Below, in pieces: positions 8,040 to 19,770 of a stretch of 64,000 bases of DNA (its first letter is position 1; the number at the start of each line of letters is the position of its first letter). The DNA comes from Paracoccaceae bacterium (lineage in GTDB: Bacteria; Pseudomonadota; Alphaproteobacteria; Rhodobacterales; Rhodobacteraceae): the NCBI GenBank assembly GCA_958296035.1, contig OY282431.1, positions 3,332,037 through 3,396,036 on the forward strand. The letters run 5' to 3'. Below the pieces are notes generated by a model. The model was not told where the DNA came from. It ran no database searches and saw nothing but the letters and a program-made list of their open reading frames with translations. The position numbers were made by a program, and so were the translations under genes.

Positions 8040-9517
8040 CCGGCCAATAGCTTCCTTGTAACGGCCACCAGCCGGTCTCGTGGAATCTCCTGCTGCCAGG
8101 CTCTCCGCTTCCACTCCGCCGCCGTTGCTGTTGCCGAAATCCTGGCGCCCAACTGCAGGTCCTTGATCATGACCGTGCCATTGCGAAGTTCATTCTCGCC
8201 CTGAATGACCGCAAGCGAGCACCTCCTGGCATCGGCATACTTCAGTTGTCTCCCGAAATTACGGGCGTTGCCAAGGAACAGCTCGGCGCAAATGTCGGCA
8301 TTTCGCAATTCTGTAACCATTGCCTGGTAATCACCGAGCCGATGTCGATCCATGATCGTCACCACCACCGGACCTCTGGTAGACTCGGTTGCAGCCTGCC
8401 CCTCTAACTCCGCGGCAAGCAACCTGTCAACGCCGAGAGAAATACCCGTGGCCGGCACGCGCTGCCCGGTAAAGCGCTGTACCAGTCCGTCATAGCGACC
8501 TCCGCCTGCAACCGACCCGACCCGGGGCACCTCGCAATCCTCGGAATTGATCAACTCGGCTTCGAATACCGGCCCTGTATAGTAACCGAGCCCGCGCACA
8601 ACTGTTGTGTCAATCACACATCGATCAGGACCGACACCCTGCACCCGAACCAGCTCCATGACAGCTTCGGTCTCGGCGAGACCCTCGGCGCCAGCATCCG
8701 ACCCGGCAACAAGGACCTCCAGATCCCGAAGCACGTCATCCCCGCCACCGGTCACATCAAGAAACGCCATGATTGTATCGATCTGGTCAATGGCCAATCC
8801 GGCACCAGCCGTAAAATCACCACTCTCATCCCTTCTGCCAGGTCCGAGAAGAGCCCTGACACCCTGACTTCCCAGTCGCTCCAGCTTATCGATTGCTCGC
8901 AGCACGGTGCTCCGTTGCGCCTCATCGCTCGGGTCTTCGGCAAACCGGGGCATGCCAATCTTCAACAGGAGTCCGTCAAGCAACTTTCGGTTATTGAGTT
9001 TGACCATGTACCCGCCGCGCCGAATTCCGATTTCCTCCAGAATTCTTGTGGCCAGAGCAATCATCTCGGCATCGGCAGCCGGGGAACCCGACCCTACAGT
9101 ATCTGCATCGCACTGCGTGAATTGGCGGAATCGGCCAGGCCCCGGCTTTTCGTTGCGCCATACAGAGCCGAATGTGTATCGACGAAAGGGGGAGGGCAGA
9201 ACAGCTCTATGCTGCGCGAAATAGCGCGCCAGCGGTGCGGTCATGTCGTAGCGCAACGACAACCAGGTTTCATCTTCCTTCCACGCAAATACGCCTGCAT
9301 TGGGTCGGTCGACATCCGGTAGAAACTTGCCAAGTGCATCCAGATACTCGATTGCTGGCGTTTCCAGAGGATCGAATCCGAAGCCTTCGAAAACTTCGGC
9401 AACGACCTGCAAGATCTGGCGGCGACGGCGGATTTCGCTGCCGACATAATCTCGGAACCCGGCGGGCAGTCGTGCCTGAGGACGGCGACAACGCTTCTTC
9501 GCCCTAGCTCTGGCCAC
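8027..9517 (-). CDS. hisS: Histidine--tRNA ligase
   Basis: HisRS charges tRNA-His with histidine in the cytoplasm. The class II motifs are present: motif 2 in [20 protein letters not shown], the HisRS-specific [12 protein letters not shown] block, and motif 3 in [12 protein letters not shown] through [13 protein letters not shown]-terminal anticodon-binding domain follows. I choose GTG 9517, because a GGGGGG ribosome site lies a few bases upstream and the product then begins [20 protein letters not shown], like other alphaproteobacterial enzymes. The longer frame to 9613 adds unmatched sequence. The 496-residue length is normal for this subgroup. It lies about 90 bases downstream of dnaE on the same strand. 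Confidence 0.95.
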   Translation of the reverse strand: MARARAKKRCRRPQARLPAGFRDYVGSEIRRRRQILQVVAEVFEGFGFDPLETPAIEYLDALGKFLPDVDRPNAGVFAWKEDETWLSLRYDMTAPLARYFAQHRAVLPSPFRRYTFGSVWRNEKPGPGRFRQFTQCDADTVGSGSPAADAEMIALATRILEEIGIRRGGYMVKLNNRKLLDGLLLKIGMPRFAEDPSDEAQRSTVLRAIDKLERLGSQGVRALLGPGRRDESGDFTAGAGLAIDQIDTIMAFLDVTGGGDDVLRDLEVLVAGSDAGAEGLAETEAVMELVRVQGVGPDRCVIDTTVVRGLGYYTGPVFEAELINSEDCEVPRVGSVAGGGRYDGLVQRFTGQRVPATGISLGVDRLLAAELEGQAATESTRGPVVVTIMDRHRLGDYQAMVTELRNADICAELFLGNARNFGRQLKYADARRCSLAVIQGENELRNGTVMIKDLQLGARISATATAAEWKRRAWQQEIPRDRLVAVTRKLLAGQSG

Positions 9518-9609
9518 CGGATCCCCCCGACAACTCAATTCTGCATCCCGCCCGTCGGTACGGCGGTGATGGTTTGCTGCACATTCCTTGCGGCCGCAGG
9601 CGGTCCGCC

Positions 9610-12600
9610 TCAATGGAAACTGACACTTGCAACACCCTCGTAGCCCTTGATGGCCTTGATCACATTGTCATTGACCGGATACTTCCTCGGCAGCACGAAT
9701 TCCACCTCGGCTTCAAGATCGGCCGCACGGGGGCAAAACGCGATCGTCTTTTCCAGGTGCGACGGCAGCCGTCGGGCGCAGTCATCCAGGAGTTCGCCTA
9801 CTTGTCGAGGCACTGTCTCCTTGTTGAAAAATATGCTGACGAATGTCCACTCAGGAGCAGCTGACTGGTCATGCGACCGTATCACAGTGGCATTGGCAAC
9901 GAGGGAATCACCTCCCTTGCGTTTGCGGAAAGTCAGATACAACGTGACTTGCTTGCCTTTCTTGACCAGGTCTTCATGTCCGGCAAGTTCGTCGGAAAAC
10001 ACTGCCGCAGATGTCTCCCCGGAGGGATCCGAAATCGTGATCCACGCCATGCGGTCACCCCTGCGAGTCCGGGTTCTGCGTACCTTGTCTATATGTACGG
10101 CAACCCTGATATCGCCGGCATCCGAAACTGCTTCGGGTCCGGACTGAACAAGTTCCTTCACAGACTCGAGCGAAATGAAGCCGTCCTTCTTCAATTGGTC
10201 GACCGACATGCCCAGAGGGTGCGTCGTCAGGTAGTAACCAAGCGAGGCCAGTTCCTCCTCGCATTTTCTGGCATTGTCCCACTCGGCATGGGCCATCAGC
10301 TGTGGGGCCGAAATCATGCTGCCGATGTCACCGAACAATGATAATTGTCCACTTTCTTCCTGCTCGCGGCGCGAACGGCTGAAGTTCAACAGGACATCGA
10401 CATTGCTGTGAACCGTGCACCGGTTGACGCCAAGACTTTCGAAGGCTCCGGCACGCGCCAGGCTTTCCAGAGCTGACTTTGTTACTTCGCGGGAGTCAAT
10501 TCGGCGAGCAAAGTCATAGATATCCTTGAACTTTCTGCCGCCCCGTAATTTTTCGATATGACGCGCCGCTCCAATTCCAACATTCTTTACAGCCGCCAGG
10601 GCGTAGTGAATGCGTCCATCGCGTACTGTAAATTCGGCATCGGAGGAATTGATGCACGGTGCTGCCAATTCCACGCCCGCTGCTTCGAGCTCGCGCCTGG
10701 CAACGGAGATCTTGTCGGCATCATTCATGTCCATGGTCATAACCGAGGCCATGAATTCGTGTAGATAATGGGTTTTCAGCCACGCCGTCTGATAGCTGAC
10801 AATGGCATACCCGGTGGCATGTGACTTGTTGAAGCCGTATTCAGCGAATTTGGCGAGAAATTCCCATATCTCGCCAGCGACATTCTGATCGACCCCTCGC
10901 TCGGCGGCTCCCGCCATAAAATTCGGCTTTTCATGGGACATGATTTCGCGGTTTTTCTGGCCCATTGCTCTGCGCAAGGTATCCGCTCGACCCATCGAGT
11001 AGCCAGCCAGGCACTGAGCTATCTGCATGACCTGCTCCTGGTACACAACTATGCCATGCGTCTCGGTAAGAATGTCGTCAATCAGGGGATGCAGTTTGCG
11101 AAGCTTTTTCTTTCCATTCTTGACATCCCGGTACAGAGGTATTTGCTCCATGGGACCCGGCCGGTATAGCGCGATCGTGGCAATGATGTCCTCGAAGCGA
11201 TTTGGCTTCATCGATTTGAGCGTCTCCGTCATGCCTTCGCCGTCGCACTGAAAGATGCCTGCAGTCCGTCCCGATGCGTAAAGCTCGAAGGTTTCGCGGT
11301 CATCCAGAGCAATATTGTCGATATCGACATCGATGCCGCGCTGGCGGATTAATTCCAGTGATCTGGCGATGATCGTAAGCGTCTTCAGGCCAAGGAAGTC
11401 CATCTTGACCAGACCGGCTTTCTCGACCCACTTCTTGTTGAACTGGGTCAGACTTTCGTCGGGATTCATCTCCGAATATAGCGGCACAAGTTCATCCAGC
11501 GGCCGGTCGCCAATCACAATGCCGGCCGCATGGGTCGAGACGTTGCGCGGTATGCCATCGATTTCCTCGATGAAGTCAAACATGCGCTTGATCTCCGGAG
11601 CGCCCTGCTCGGCCGAGATTAATGTCTTGCTCGTGGCTCGAGCCTTCCTGAAAGGCACATCAAATCCGATGGCGGCCGATAGGGCGTTGAGTTTCGTTCT
11701 GGGTATTCGCATGATGCGGCCAACATCGCGGATCGCAGCCTTCGCCTTCAGATTGCCGAATGTAATGATGTTTGTAACCCGGTCCCTCCCGTAACGCTGA
11801 CGAACATAGTCGACCACCTCACCGCGCCGGTGCTGGCAAAAGTCGATATCGAAATCAGGTACCGAAGAGCGTTCCACATTGAGGAATCTTTCGAAGAGCA
11901 ACCCGAAGCGAAGCGGATCAATATTGGTGATCTGCATGGCGTAGGCGACCAGTGATCCGGCCCCTGAACCGCGGCCTGGCCCGACTGGAATCTCCTTTTC
12001 CTTTGCCCAGACAAGAAAATCGGCAACAATCAGGAAGTACCCTGAAAACCCGATCTCGCTGATGACATTCAGCTCGTACAATAGCCGCTGCTTGTAATGC
12101 CCATTCGCGTCGTTGGAATCAGCAGCCTCGAGGCGTGCGGCAAGGCCTCTGATGGCCTTGCGTCGCAATTCCTCGTTTTCGTCCTCGCAAAACTTCGGCA
12201 GGATTGGATCTCGGGGAACAGCGTGAAAGGCGCATCTTCGGGCAATCTCGACAGTATTTCTGACCGCCTCCGGGAGGTCCGCAAACAACGCCAGCATGTC
12301 ATCCGGAGATTTGAGATAGTGTTCACTGGTCAGGCTGCGCCGTGGATCATTCTGGCTGATAAAGCCACCGTTCTTTATGTAGAACAGGATATCCACCGGC
12401 TCGTATTTGTCGGGTGTCAGAAAATGGACATTGTTTGTAGCCACAAGCGGCAAACCGAGTTCATAAGCCAGTTGCAGGAGGTCAGCCTCTACCCTTTCCT
12501 GGGCTTCCTGTTGATTGCCTTCCGGCTGATTATGGCGCTGAATCTCGACATAGAGACGGCGGTCGAAAATTGAGGCCAGCTTTTTCAGGAGATCGGCAGC

Positions 12601-13068
12601 TCGCTGTCGCTGGCCGCCAAGCAATTCCTTCCCGACCGGGCCATCTTGGCCGCCCGTCAGGCAGATGAGACCTTCTTGAAAACGCTGGATTTCGTCGATG
12701 GTTACATGTGGCTTCTGCTTTCGTCTGTCCAGATAGAGACAACTGTTCAGCTTGAGAAGATTGCGGTAGCCTGCCTCGTTCTTGGCCAGCAACACGATAG
12801 GGGGATACACGCCACTGTCAGTCTTGTATTCACCTTCAGAAACCGGATTCAACGAGATCTGACAGCCATTGATCGGCTGAATGCCGCCTGCCGCGGCCTT
12901 GGTGGCAAATTCCAGGCCAACGAACATGTTGTTCGTATCGGTTACGGCCAGGGCCGGCATCCGGAACTTCTTGCAGGCCGTGACCAGTTCCTCGGGATCG
13001 ATCGAACTCTCGAGGATGGAATACTTGCTGTGTACCCGTAAATGGACAAAGGTAGGTGAAGCATTCAT
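9610..13068 (-). CDS. dnaE: DNA polymerase III subunit alpha
   Basis: This is the replicative polymerase catalytic subunit, 1152 residues. The N-terminal PHP domain opens with [15 protein letters not shown] and continues with [17 protein letters not shown]. The polymerase core carries [17 protein letters not shown] and the catalytic acidic motif [19 protein letters not shown], with the third aspartate region downstream. OB-fold sequence follows toward the C-terminus ([19 protein letters not shown]). The start is set at ATG 13068, where family homology begins; the open frame extends to 13260 but its leader is unlike any DnaE and would overlap the divergent xdhA promoter region. DnaE and HisS are probably co-transcribed. 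Confidence 0.96.
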   Translation of the reverse strand: MNASPTFVHLRVHSKYSILESSIDPEELVTACKKFRMPALAVTDTNNMFVGLEFATKAAAGGIQPINGCQISLNPVSEGEYKTDSGVYPPIVLLAKNEAGYRNLLKLNSCLYLDRRKQKPHVTIDEIQRFQEGLICLTGGQDGPVGKELLGGQRQRAADLLKKLASIFDRRLYVEIQRHNQPEGNQQEAQERVEADLLQLAYELGLPLVATNNVHFLTPDKYEPVDILFYIKNGGFISQNDPRRSLTSEHYLKSPDDMLALFADLPEAVRNTVEIARRCAFHAVPRDPILPKFCEDENEELRRKAIRGLAARLEAADSNDANGHYKQRLLYELNVISEIGFSGYFLIVADFLVWAKEKEIPVGPGRGSGAGSLVAYAMQITNIDPLRFGLLFERFLNVERSSVPDFDIDFCQHRRGEVVDYVRQRYGRDRVTNIITFGNLKAKAAIRDVGRIMRIPRTKLNALSAAIGFDVPFRKARATSKTLISAEQGAPEIKRMFDFIEEIDGIPRNVSTHAAGIVIGDRPLDELVPLYSEMNPDESLTQFNKKWVEKAGLVKMDFLGLKTLTIIARSLELIRQRGIDVDIDNIALDDRETFELYASGRTAGIFQCDGEGMTETLKSMKPNRFEDIIATIALYRPGPMEQIPLYRDVKNGKKKLRKLHPLIDDILTETHGIVVYQEQVMQIAQCLAGYSMGRADTLRRAMGQKNREIMSHEKPNFMAGAAERGVDQNVAGEIWEFLAKFAEYGFNKSHATGYAIVSYQTAWLKTHYLHEFMASVMTMDMNDADKISVARRELEAAGVELAAPCINSSDAEFTVRDGRIHYALAAVKNVGIGAARHIEKLRGGRKFKDIYDFARRIDSREVTKSALESLARAGAFESLGVNRCTVHSNVDVLLNFSRSRREQEESGQLSLFGDIGSMISAPQLMAHAEWDNARKCEEELASLGYYLTTHPLGMSVDQLKKDGFISLESVKELVQSGPEAVSDAGDIRVAVHIDKVRRTRTRRGDRMAWITISDPSGETSAAVFSDELAGHEDLVKKGKQVTLYLTFRKRKGGDSLVANATVIRSHDQSAAPEWTFVSIFFNKETVPRQVGELLDDCARRLPSHLEKTIAFCPRAADLEAEVEFVLPRKYPVNDNVIKAIKGYEGVASVSFH

Positions 13069-13277
13069 TTGGCGGGCCGCCTTTCGAATCATACCGGGAT
13101 CTTGAACCATCATGTACCCGAATACCTTTCGGGATGCCTTTGTGCTATACGAGGGATACCCGTGATTGCACAGCATCTTCGCGTGGACGGTCCGGCAACA
13201 CCTGTCCTGAAGTGCTGGCGGGGCGTCGTGCAAGCAATCCGAAACAGACAATAGCCCCAATCTTCCGGCGGATATCG

Positions 13278-14678
13278 ATGATCCAGTTCAATCTAAACGG
13301 AAAACTGCAGCGCCTGTCGGTTGCCAATCCCAATTCGACCCTGCTTGACTATCTTCGCGAAATTGCCTTGCTGCGAGGCACCAAAGAGGGCTGCAATGAG
13401 GGCGACTGTGGTGCCTGCACGGTCATGGTGACCAGCAATGCCGGGGGCCACGCAAGACACCGGGCCGTAAATTCCTGCATTCTGTTGCTGCCACAACTGC
13501 AGGGAAAGTCGGTTTGTACAGTCGAGGGTGTGTCCAGTCCCGAGGGAGAGTTGCACCCTGTGCAAGAGCAAATGATATCGAGCCATGGCAGCCAATGCGG
13601 GTTTTGTACCCCTGGAATCATCATGTCGCTGGTATGTGCACACCTCAATCGCGAGCGTGATCATGATCTGGCACTGGCCGGCAATCTTTGTCGCTGTACA
13701 GGCTATGCGCCGATAATCACGGCTGCTGACAAGGCCGCCTCGCAACCGGTTCCGGAATGGTTTTCCGAAACCACAACACCGGAACTGCCGAAACTGCCGT
13801 CAACTGGCAATGACGATTTCTTTCTGCCCGAAGACATTGATGAACTGGCCGACTGGTATATCGAAAACCCGGACGCCAGGTTGGTGGCCGGCGCAACTGA
13901 TGTCGGCCTGTGGATCACAAAGAAATTGATGGATCTCGAGAAGGTTTGCTTCATTGGCGCTATTCCCGAACTTTCCCGGGTTTCCGGAAACGATCGTGAG
14001 CTCGTAGTCGGCGCCTCGGTTACCGTCGAAGACTTTGGCAGGCTAACGGAATCAACCCACCCTGGCATGAAACAGCTTATTCGTCGCTTTGGATCACAGC
14101 AGGTGCGAAACAGCGCTACTGTAGGCGGCAATATCGCCAATGGCTCGCCAATCGGAGATCTTTCCCCGGCATTGATTGCAATCGGAGCCCGTCTTGTACT
14201 GCGGCGCGGTCATCAAAGGCGATGGATTGCTCTGGAAGATTTCTTCCTGGATTACGGTGTACAGGACATCGAGCCAGGCGAATTTGTAGAAGCCATTCGA
14301 CTGCCGCTCGCAGCACCCGATCTGCGCTGTTACAAGATCTCCAAGCGGTTCGACCAGGATATCTCTGCAGTCTGCGGTTGCTTCAACATCACGATCGCTG
14401 ATGATCTTGTCGAGAACGCAAGAATAGCATTCGGAGGCATGGCGGCGACCCCGAGCAGGGCCCGAACAACCGAAAGTGCGCTGACGGGACGGCCCTGGAC
14501 GGCCACGGAAGTGAATTCGGCAGGTCACCATCTGGCAACCGATTTCGCTCCGATTTCCGATATGCGTGCATCGGCCGCCTATCGCCTGCAGATTGCCCGG
14601 AATCTTCTGCACAAGTGTTATCTTGATTCCAGCCGTGACGGCATTTCGACGGTCTACAATCTCGAGGTAGCGGTATGA
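13278..14678 (+). CDS. xdhA: Xanthine dehydrogenase small subunit (2Fe-2S/FAD)
   Basis: The 466-residue subunit passes electrons from the molybdenum site to NAD+. It contains both iron-sulfur clusters: the plant-type motif CNEGDCGACTV near residue 38, and the second cluster ligands in CGFCTPG near 106 and CRCTGY near 137. The FAD domain follows, with LVAGATDVGLWI and GNIANGSPIGDLSPALIA. ATG 13278 is chosen because the ferredoxin domain starts at once (MIQFNLNGKLQ); upstream in-frame codons lie in the intergenic region opposite dnaE. It overlaps xdhB by four bases. In the cell it acts with XdhB on hypoxanthine and xanthine, giving urate. Confidence 0.95.
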   Translation: MIQFNLNGKLQRLSVANPNSTLLDYLREIALLRGTKEGCNEGDCGACTVMVTSNAGGHARHRAVNSCILLLPQLQGKSVCTVEGVSSPEGELHPVQEQMISSHGSQCGFCTPGIIMSLVCAHLNRERDHDLALAGNLCRCTGYAPIITAADKAASQPVPEWFSETTTPELPKLPSTGNDDFFLPEDIDELADWYIENPDARLVAGATDVGLWITKKLMDLEKVCFIGAIPELSRVSGNDRELVVGASVTVEDFGRLTESTHPGMKQLIRRFGSQQVRNSATVGGNIANGSPIGDLSPALIAIGARLVLRRGHQRRWIALEDFFLDYGVQDIEPGEFVEAIRLPLAAPDLRCYKISKRFDQDISAVCGCFNITIADDLVENARIAFGGMAATPSRARTTESALTGRPWTATEVNSAGHHLATDFAPISDMRASAAYRLQIARNLLHKCYLDSSRDGISTVYNLEVAV

Positions 14679-16996
14679 GTTCACCTACCGTTCACCGGGC
14701 TGTCGCCCATGATGCGGCTCGCCTTCATGTCAGCGGCAGGGCGGCATATGTCGACGATCTGGAGGCCGCAGGCCGGTGTCTGCATCTGGCATTCGGGTTG
14801 TCGACTATTGCCCGCGGCAAGATCGTGGCAATGAACCTGGATGCCGTGAAGAACCATGGCGGCGTTCAGGCCGTGCTTACAGCCGCCGATCTGCCGTTCG
14901 CCAATGATGTGTCACCCAGCCCCTATCCGGAACCTTTACTTGCCGTGAACGAGGTTCACTTTCTTGGCCAACCGGTGTTCCTTGTTGTCGCCAACAGTCA
15001 CCGCCTTGCCCGCCAGGCCACACAACTGGCCAGTATAGAGTATGAAGAGGAAGAGCCGCTACTGGACATTGATGCTGCCCTGGCGGCCAACAGCATGTTT
15101 GCCGATCCACTGGTCTATCGTTGCGGTGATGCCGACGGCGCCATGGCCGCTGCCGCGCATCGCATAACCGGCAAGATTACCACCGGGGGACAGGAACACT
15201 TCTATCTCGAGGGTCAGGTCGCCATGGCCACACCCACCGAGCATCGCGGTGTCATGGTCCAGTCATCGACACAGCACCCGACCGAGATCCAGCACAAGGT
15301 AGCAGACGCAATTGGCGTGCCAATGAGCAGTGTACGCGTCGAGATGCGCAGGATGGGGGGTGGCTTCGGGGGCAAGGAGAGTCAGGGCAATGCTCCGGCC
15401 TGTGCCTGCGCCATTGCAGCGCGCCTGACCGGCCTGCCCTGCAGGATGCGATATGACCGGGACGACGACATGGTCATCACGGGCAAGCGGCACGATTTCC
15501 GGATATACTATGAAGCCGGATTTGACGACCAGGGCAGGATTCTGGCTGTAAGATTTGTGCAATATGTGCGTTGCGGATGGTCGCTGGACCTGTCGATGCC
15601 GGTTGCCGATCGTGCCATGCTGCATGCCGACAACGCCTATCACATTCCCAACATGCATATCTCTTCCTATCGTTTGCGCACCAACACGCAGTCGGCAACA
15701 GCGTTCAGGGGCTTCGGCGGACCTCAGGGAATGCTCGGCATCGAGCGCGTGCTCGACCATGTATCGCACTTTCTTGATGCCGACCCCCTGTGCATTCGCC
15801 AGCGCAACTTTTATCCATCGATGAATTCCGGTATCCGGCACAGGACCCATTACGGCATGGCCGTCGAAGACTTCGTGCTTGATGAAATTGTAAGCGACCT
15901 GGCGAAGGACGCCTGTTATTCTCGCCGCCGCGCCGACATTCGCAAGTGGAATCGGCGCAATCGGTATTTCAAGCGTGGACTGGCACTGACCCCGGTCAAG
16001 TTTGGAATTTCGTTTACACTCACCCATCTCAACCAGGCTGGTGCACTGGTGCATGTATACCAGGACGGCTCAATACACCTGAATCACGGCGGCACCGAAA
16101 TGGGCCAGGGACTGCTGATCAAGGTCGCCCAGATCGCTGCCGACGCGTTTGGCCAGCCACTGAACCGGGTGCGGATTTCTGCTGCTGATACCGAGAAAAT
16201 TCCCAACACATCGGCAACGGCTGCATCCTCGGGCACGGATCTCAATGGCATGGCGGCAAAGATTGCCTGTGACGAGATCGTGCGGCGGCTCAAGTCGTTT
16301 CTGGCCGAGCGGCATCAGGTCAAGCCGCACAACGTAATATTCAGGGATGGCGTATTCCGCGTCGGTACGGAGGACTATGCGTTTTGCGATACCGTCAAGC
16401 AGGCATATCTCAATCGTGTCTCGTTGTCATCGTCCGGACATTTTGTAACTCCCAAACTGGTTTGGGACCGCCTCAAGGGGCAAGGTCGTCCTTTCCTCTA
16501 CTTTGCATATGGCGCTGCTGTAACCGAAGTTGTCATTGACACACTCACTGGCGAAAATCGCGTCCTGCGCACTGATATCATCCACGATGTCGGCCGGTCG
16601 CTCAATCCTGCCATAGACATCGGTCAAATTGAGGGCGGCTTTGTCCAGGGCATGGGCTGGCTGACCACCGAAGAGCTGGCCTGGGACAGCCGCGGCATGC
16701 TCACTACCCATGCCCCGTCAACTTACAAGATTCCGGCATGCAGTGATCGGCCGAGGATCTTCAACGTCACGTTGTGGCAACGCGGTCGCAATCCGGAAAA
16801 CACCATCTACCGATCGAAGGCTGTTGGTGAACCGCCGCTAATGCTGGCCAATTCTGTACTGTTGGCATTGTCCGATGCCGTCGCCGCTTGTGGGGATTCC
16901 GGAACTTACCCGACGCTCGACACACCGGCGACACCTGAACGCATACTCACCGCCATTCGGCGCGTGACAGGAGAAGCGGTTGGTAGCCAGGCTTGA
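14675..16996 (+). CDS. xdhB: Xanthine dehydrogenase molybdopterin-binding subunit
   Basis: This 773-residue subunit holds the molybdenum cofactor. Recognisable elements are GGGFGGKESQ near residue 227, TAFRGFGGPQGM near 341, GTEMGQGLLIKVAQIA near 471, the NTSATAASSGTDLNGMA stretch and the GEPPLML segment near 717, whose Glu is the catalytic base in this family. Length and order match bacterial XdhB. The start codon overlaps the xdhA stop (ATGA), and xdhC overlaps the 3' end by 17 bases, so the three genes form a tight operon. It supplies the last step of the purine route suggested by amn and ade near 57-60 kb. Confidence 0.95.
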   Translation: MSSPTVHRAVAHDAARLHVSGRAAYVDDLEAAGRCLHLAFGLSTIARGKIVAMNLDAVKNHGGVQAVLTAADLPFANDVSPSPYPEPLLAVNEVHFLGQPVFLVVANSHRLARQATQLASIEYEEEEPLLDIDAALAANSMFADPLVYRCGDADGAMAAAAHRITGKITTGGQEHFYLEGQVAMATPTEHRGVMVQSSTQHPTEIQHKVADAIGVPMSSVRVEMRRMGGGFGGKESQGNAPACACAIAARLTGLPCRMRYDRDDDMVITGKRHDFRIYYEAGFDDQGRILAVRFVQYVRCGWSLDLSMPVADRAMLHADNAYHIPNMHISSYRLRTNTQSATAFRGFGGPQGMLGIERVLDHVSHFLDADPLCIRQRNFYPSMNSGIRHRTHYGMAVEDFVLDEIVSDLAKDACYSRRRADIRKWNRRNRYFKRGLALTPVKFGISFTLTHLNQAGALVHVYQDGSIHLNHGGTEMGQGLLIKVAQIAADAFGQPLNRVRISAADTEKIPNTSATAASSGTDLNGMAAKIACDEIVRRLKSFLAERHQVKPHNVIFRDGVFRVGTEDYAFCDTVKQAYLNRVSLSSSGHFVTPKLVWDRLKGQGRPFLYFAYGAAVTEVVIDTLTGENRVLRTDIIHDVGRSLNPAIDIGQIEGGFVQGMGWLTTEELAWDSRGMLTTHAPSTYKIPACSDRPRIFNVTLWQRGRNPENTIYRSKAVGEPPLMLANSVLLALSDAVAACGDSGTYPTLDTPATPERILTAIRRVTGEAVGSQA

Positions 16997-17930
16997 GGAG
17001 TTGAAGCAGGCACTGGGTCAGGCAGGTGCCGTCGTGCGCGTGCTGATAACCGGTACAGCAGGATCAACTCCGCGTGAGACAGGAGCCTCAATGCTGGTCT
17101 GGGATTCCGTCATGGCGGGCACGATTGGGGGCGGAACACTCGAACATGCCGCCCTGGGCATGGCCCGCAAGCTACTCCAAACCGGCGACTCCCAGCCGGT
17201 TATACGCAGAGAGGCACTGGGCCCCGGAATGGGTCAGTGTTGCGGTGGTGCCATGACCTTGCTGTTTGAACGAATTGATCAGGATTCCCTGCCGCGGCTA
17301 CTTGCTGAAATCGACCGCGTCGGCTGTTATGCCCGGCCCATAATCGCGGGCAGTCCCAGGCCAACAGCAAAGGTCGAGAGTCTCATGAAACGCTGTGTCC
17401 AACAGCCAGAGATCGGAATATCTATTGTAGATGGCTGGGCCGTCGAACCTCTGGAAAGGCCGCGGACCGAGCTTTGGGTGTTTGGTTCCGGCCACGTCGG
17501 CCGCGCCGTCGTGGGCATCCTCGCAAACATTTCCCGTTTCAGCATTTCATGGATTGATTTCGAGGCCAGCCGCTTTCCCGAGCAAATCCCGGTCGCTGTC
17601 AATCGAATTGTGGCACATAAACCGGAGCACATTGCCCGCTATGCACCGGTCGGCGCGCACCATCTCGTCTTCACGCATTCGCATGACCTTGATCTGGCCA
17701 TCTGCGATGTCCTCCTCGGAAGGGATTTTGCAAGCCTCGGGCTGATCGGTTCAGGCACCAAGTGGGCGCGGTTTCGCAAGCGTCTCCTTTCCTTCGGACA
17801 TGATCCTGCAAGCGTCGACCGGATTCGCTGTCCGATAGGCTGCAAGGCCTACGGCAAGGAACCATGGGCAATCGCCACTGGCGTGGCTGCCGAATTGCTG
17901 CAGACCGGAACCGGGACGAGGAGAAGGTGA
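16980..17930 (+). CDS. xdhC: Xanthine dehydrogenase accessory protein
   Basis: XdhC binds sulfurated molybdenum cofactor and inserts it into XdhB. The N-terminal XdhC_CoxI part has GSTPRETGASMLVWDSVMAG and GTIGGGTLEHAA; the C-terminal Rossmann part has ELWVFGSGHVGRAVVGIL and GLIGSGTKWARFRKRL. The start is a TTG at 16980 with AGGAG about 6 bases upstream, overlapping the end of xdhB; no ATG or GTG fits. The length of 316 residues is typical. A TnpB remnant begins right after the stop, on the other strand. Confidence 0.9.
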   Translation: MVARLEELKQALGQAGAVVRVLITGTAGSTPRETGASMLVWDSVMAGTIGGGTLEHAALGMARKLLQTGDSQPVIRREALGPGMGQCCGGAMTLLFERIDQDSLPRLLAEIDRVGCYARPIIAGSPRPTAKVESLMKRCVQQPEIGISIVDGWAVEPLERPRTELWVFGSGHVGRAVVGILANISRFSISWIDFEASRFPEQIPVAVNRIVAHKPEHIARYAPVGAHHLVFTHSHDLDLAICDVLLGRDFASLGLIGSGTKWARFRKRLLSFGHDPASVDRIRCPIGCKAYGKEPWAIATGVAAELLQTGTGTRRR

Positions 17931-17949
17931 CTTGCGCGCCTCTGAACAT

Positions 17950-18378
17950 CGGCGTGACCGTGTGAACACCACCTGGACCAAATCCCGGTGGCCATGATGT
18001 TGCGAGCCGCATTCAGATCCGCATGTTCCGTATGGTCACAAGCCACGCATCTGAATGTTCTGCCCTGGCGGGACGCCCGGTGCGCAACCCCGCAGTAATT
18101 ACAGGTCTGTGAAGTATAGGCCGGGTTGATCTCCACAACCCTGCACTTGTAGGCAAGCTTCTGCTTGAGTTGATGCCATCCCGTGGCCAGTATCAAGCGG
18201 TTGCGGCCGGCTTTGGTTCTAACATTCTTGCCGGGTTTCTCGACCGTGCCATTGGCCGATTTCGACATGCCCTGCGTATTCAGTCCTTCGACCACGACAG
18301 TTGATGCCTGCTGTGCAATGTTCTTGCTGGCCTTACGCGCCCGGTTGTGGCGCCTTTTGGCTCGCTTGTGTTGATGCG
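17950..18378 (-). pseudogene. TnpB (IS200/IS605-type RNA-guided nuclease) remnant
   Basis: The minus-strand frame encodes the C-terminal third of TnpB: STVVVEGLNTQGMSKSANGT, then the zinc ribbon CNYCGVAHRASRQGRTFRC with VACDH, and EHADLNAARNI with the last RuvC aspartate. The N-terminal RuvC-I part and any start are missing, and beyond NIMATG the frame runs into unrelated sequence and then antisense to xdhC. It is therefore a fragment unlikely to be active. No tnpA was found nearby. Confidence 0.75.
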
Positions 18379-18508
18379 GAGCCTGGACTTATAGCGGCGC
18401 CTTGAGGCCTTGGCCCGAGCGCGTTACGGCGAAGGTAAGCGAGCTAGAGGAATGCAGGGGCGTTGAAGCCGACTTTCTCAAGGCTTTCGGAGTGCGGAGG
18501 GAGAAGCT

Positions 18509-19770
18509 CTACTGGCCGGACATAAGGTTTAATCTGAAAGTCTGTACAATCCGTCCGATTTCACGGGGTGCGACTTCGGCTGCTTCGGCATGCTTGGCCC
18601 AATTGCGGACAGAGGTGCACACTTCCTCGTGTATATCCAGTGCTTTGCGCCGTTTAAGGCCAGCGGAGGTGCCAAACTCAACTGGTGGTTGCGGGTCCAT
18701 GGGCCACTTGGATTATAGGCAAAGGTTAAGCCATAAGCCGGTGACAGAGCCCATCGCCCGGACCGGTCCATCAGGAAGGAGATGTTCTTTACGTGGTCAT
18801 CCTGGTTGCGTGCTATGACGTTGAAGAGAGCCCGACGGAACTGTTCTTCGACTGCAGGCATCCTAGGGTTCAACGCCCGGATTGTCATGATGGCCTGTTC
18901 GTAGGAATACGCTGACGGGTCGTTGAAGTCGAAGTGCTGCATCGCCCCGAGTGACTGCATGTGGATCTTGCAACCGGTATCGTCCCGATCGAAACGTTTC
19001 GTCATGAAATGACTGCGACCATCCTCATGATGGAGCCGGCACTCCGACATGGATATGCCGGCCGCACGCGCCATACAGGCGCAGGCGAATTCGATCTTGC
19101 CGAATCCACTAGGGTCGGCCAGTTCCCTGTCCCTGCTGTTCGAAACGCCGTCGAACTTAAGAAGCCAGTGCTCGAAGCCCTCGTCAGCGTCTAGCTGACC
19201 GGATCGGAACTCGTCGGTTGTCGGGTTCCAGGCAAGAACCACTTTTGCGCCGGCACCGCCTGCCGACGTGCCGACGCTCAGAATGTCCTCAAGAGCACCG
19301 GCATCGTTCTCACTGTCCAGACTCCCGGTAAGGTTTGCGCGTTCGTCGAGCACCCGATTTGTCAAGTCGACCAATCGGGCGACTTCCAGTCGTTTGGCAC
19401 TTGTCTGTTGTTGAAGAGCAGGCTGGAACTCAAGTGCGCCGATGCCGCGGCGACCGATGTAGCAGAGTCGGTCGACCGGGTTAAAGGCCTCTGAACGTTT
19501 GCCGGTTTCGGCCAACCACGCGTCGATGAGCCGGTTTCCGAATTTGTCCGGCAAGGCATCTGCAAGCATTCCCGGCAGACCCTTGAAGGTTTCCCTGTTG
19601 AGAGCCGGGAATTCGTAGGGTGTTTCTCTGGCCGGCATCGTCAGAGGAGCAACCTCGATGCTGGCACCGACGAAAGTCGGGACGTACTGGAAGACCGCCA
19701 GGGCACGCGTATGATCCCAAGACACCGCTCCAATGCGTCGGCCCCAAAGCATGACGTTGGCGTCAGTCAT
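18509..19770 (-). pseudogene. hipA: HipA-like serine/threonine kinase toxin, frameshifted
   Basis: From ATG 19770 the frame gives HipA sequence: FKGLPGMLADALPDKFGNRL, the SAGGAGAKVVLAW nucleotide loop, FDRD and ARNQDDHVKNISFL with the catalytic Asp. Two defects are visible. In the metal-binding motif the sequence is LSPAYGLTFAYNPSG where relatives have AYDLT, so the expected Asp is Gly. After NHQLSL the frame leaves the family, while the family's C-terminal end (KRRKALDIHEEVCTSVRNW to RIVQTFRLNL) continues in another frame to a stop at 18509. The usual NGKRDGF segment between them is missing, pointing to a small deletion with frameshift. A dead toxin is most likely. Confidence 0.8.
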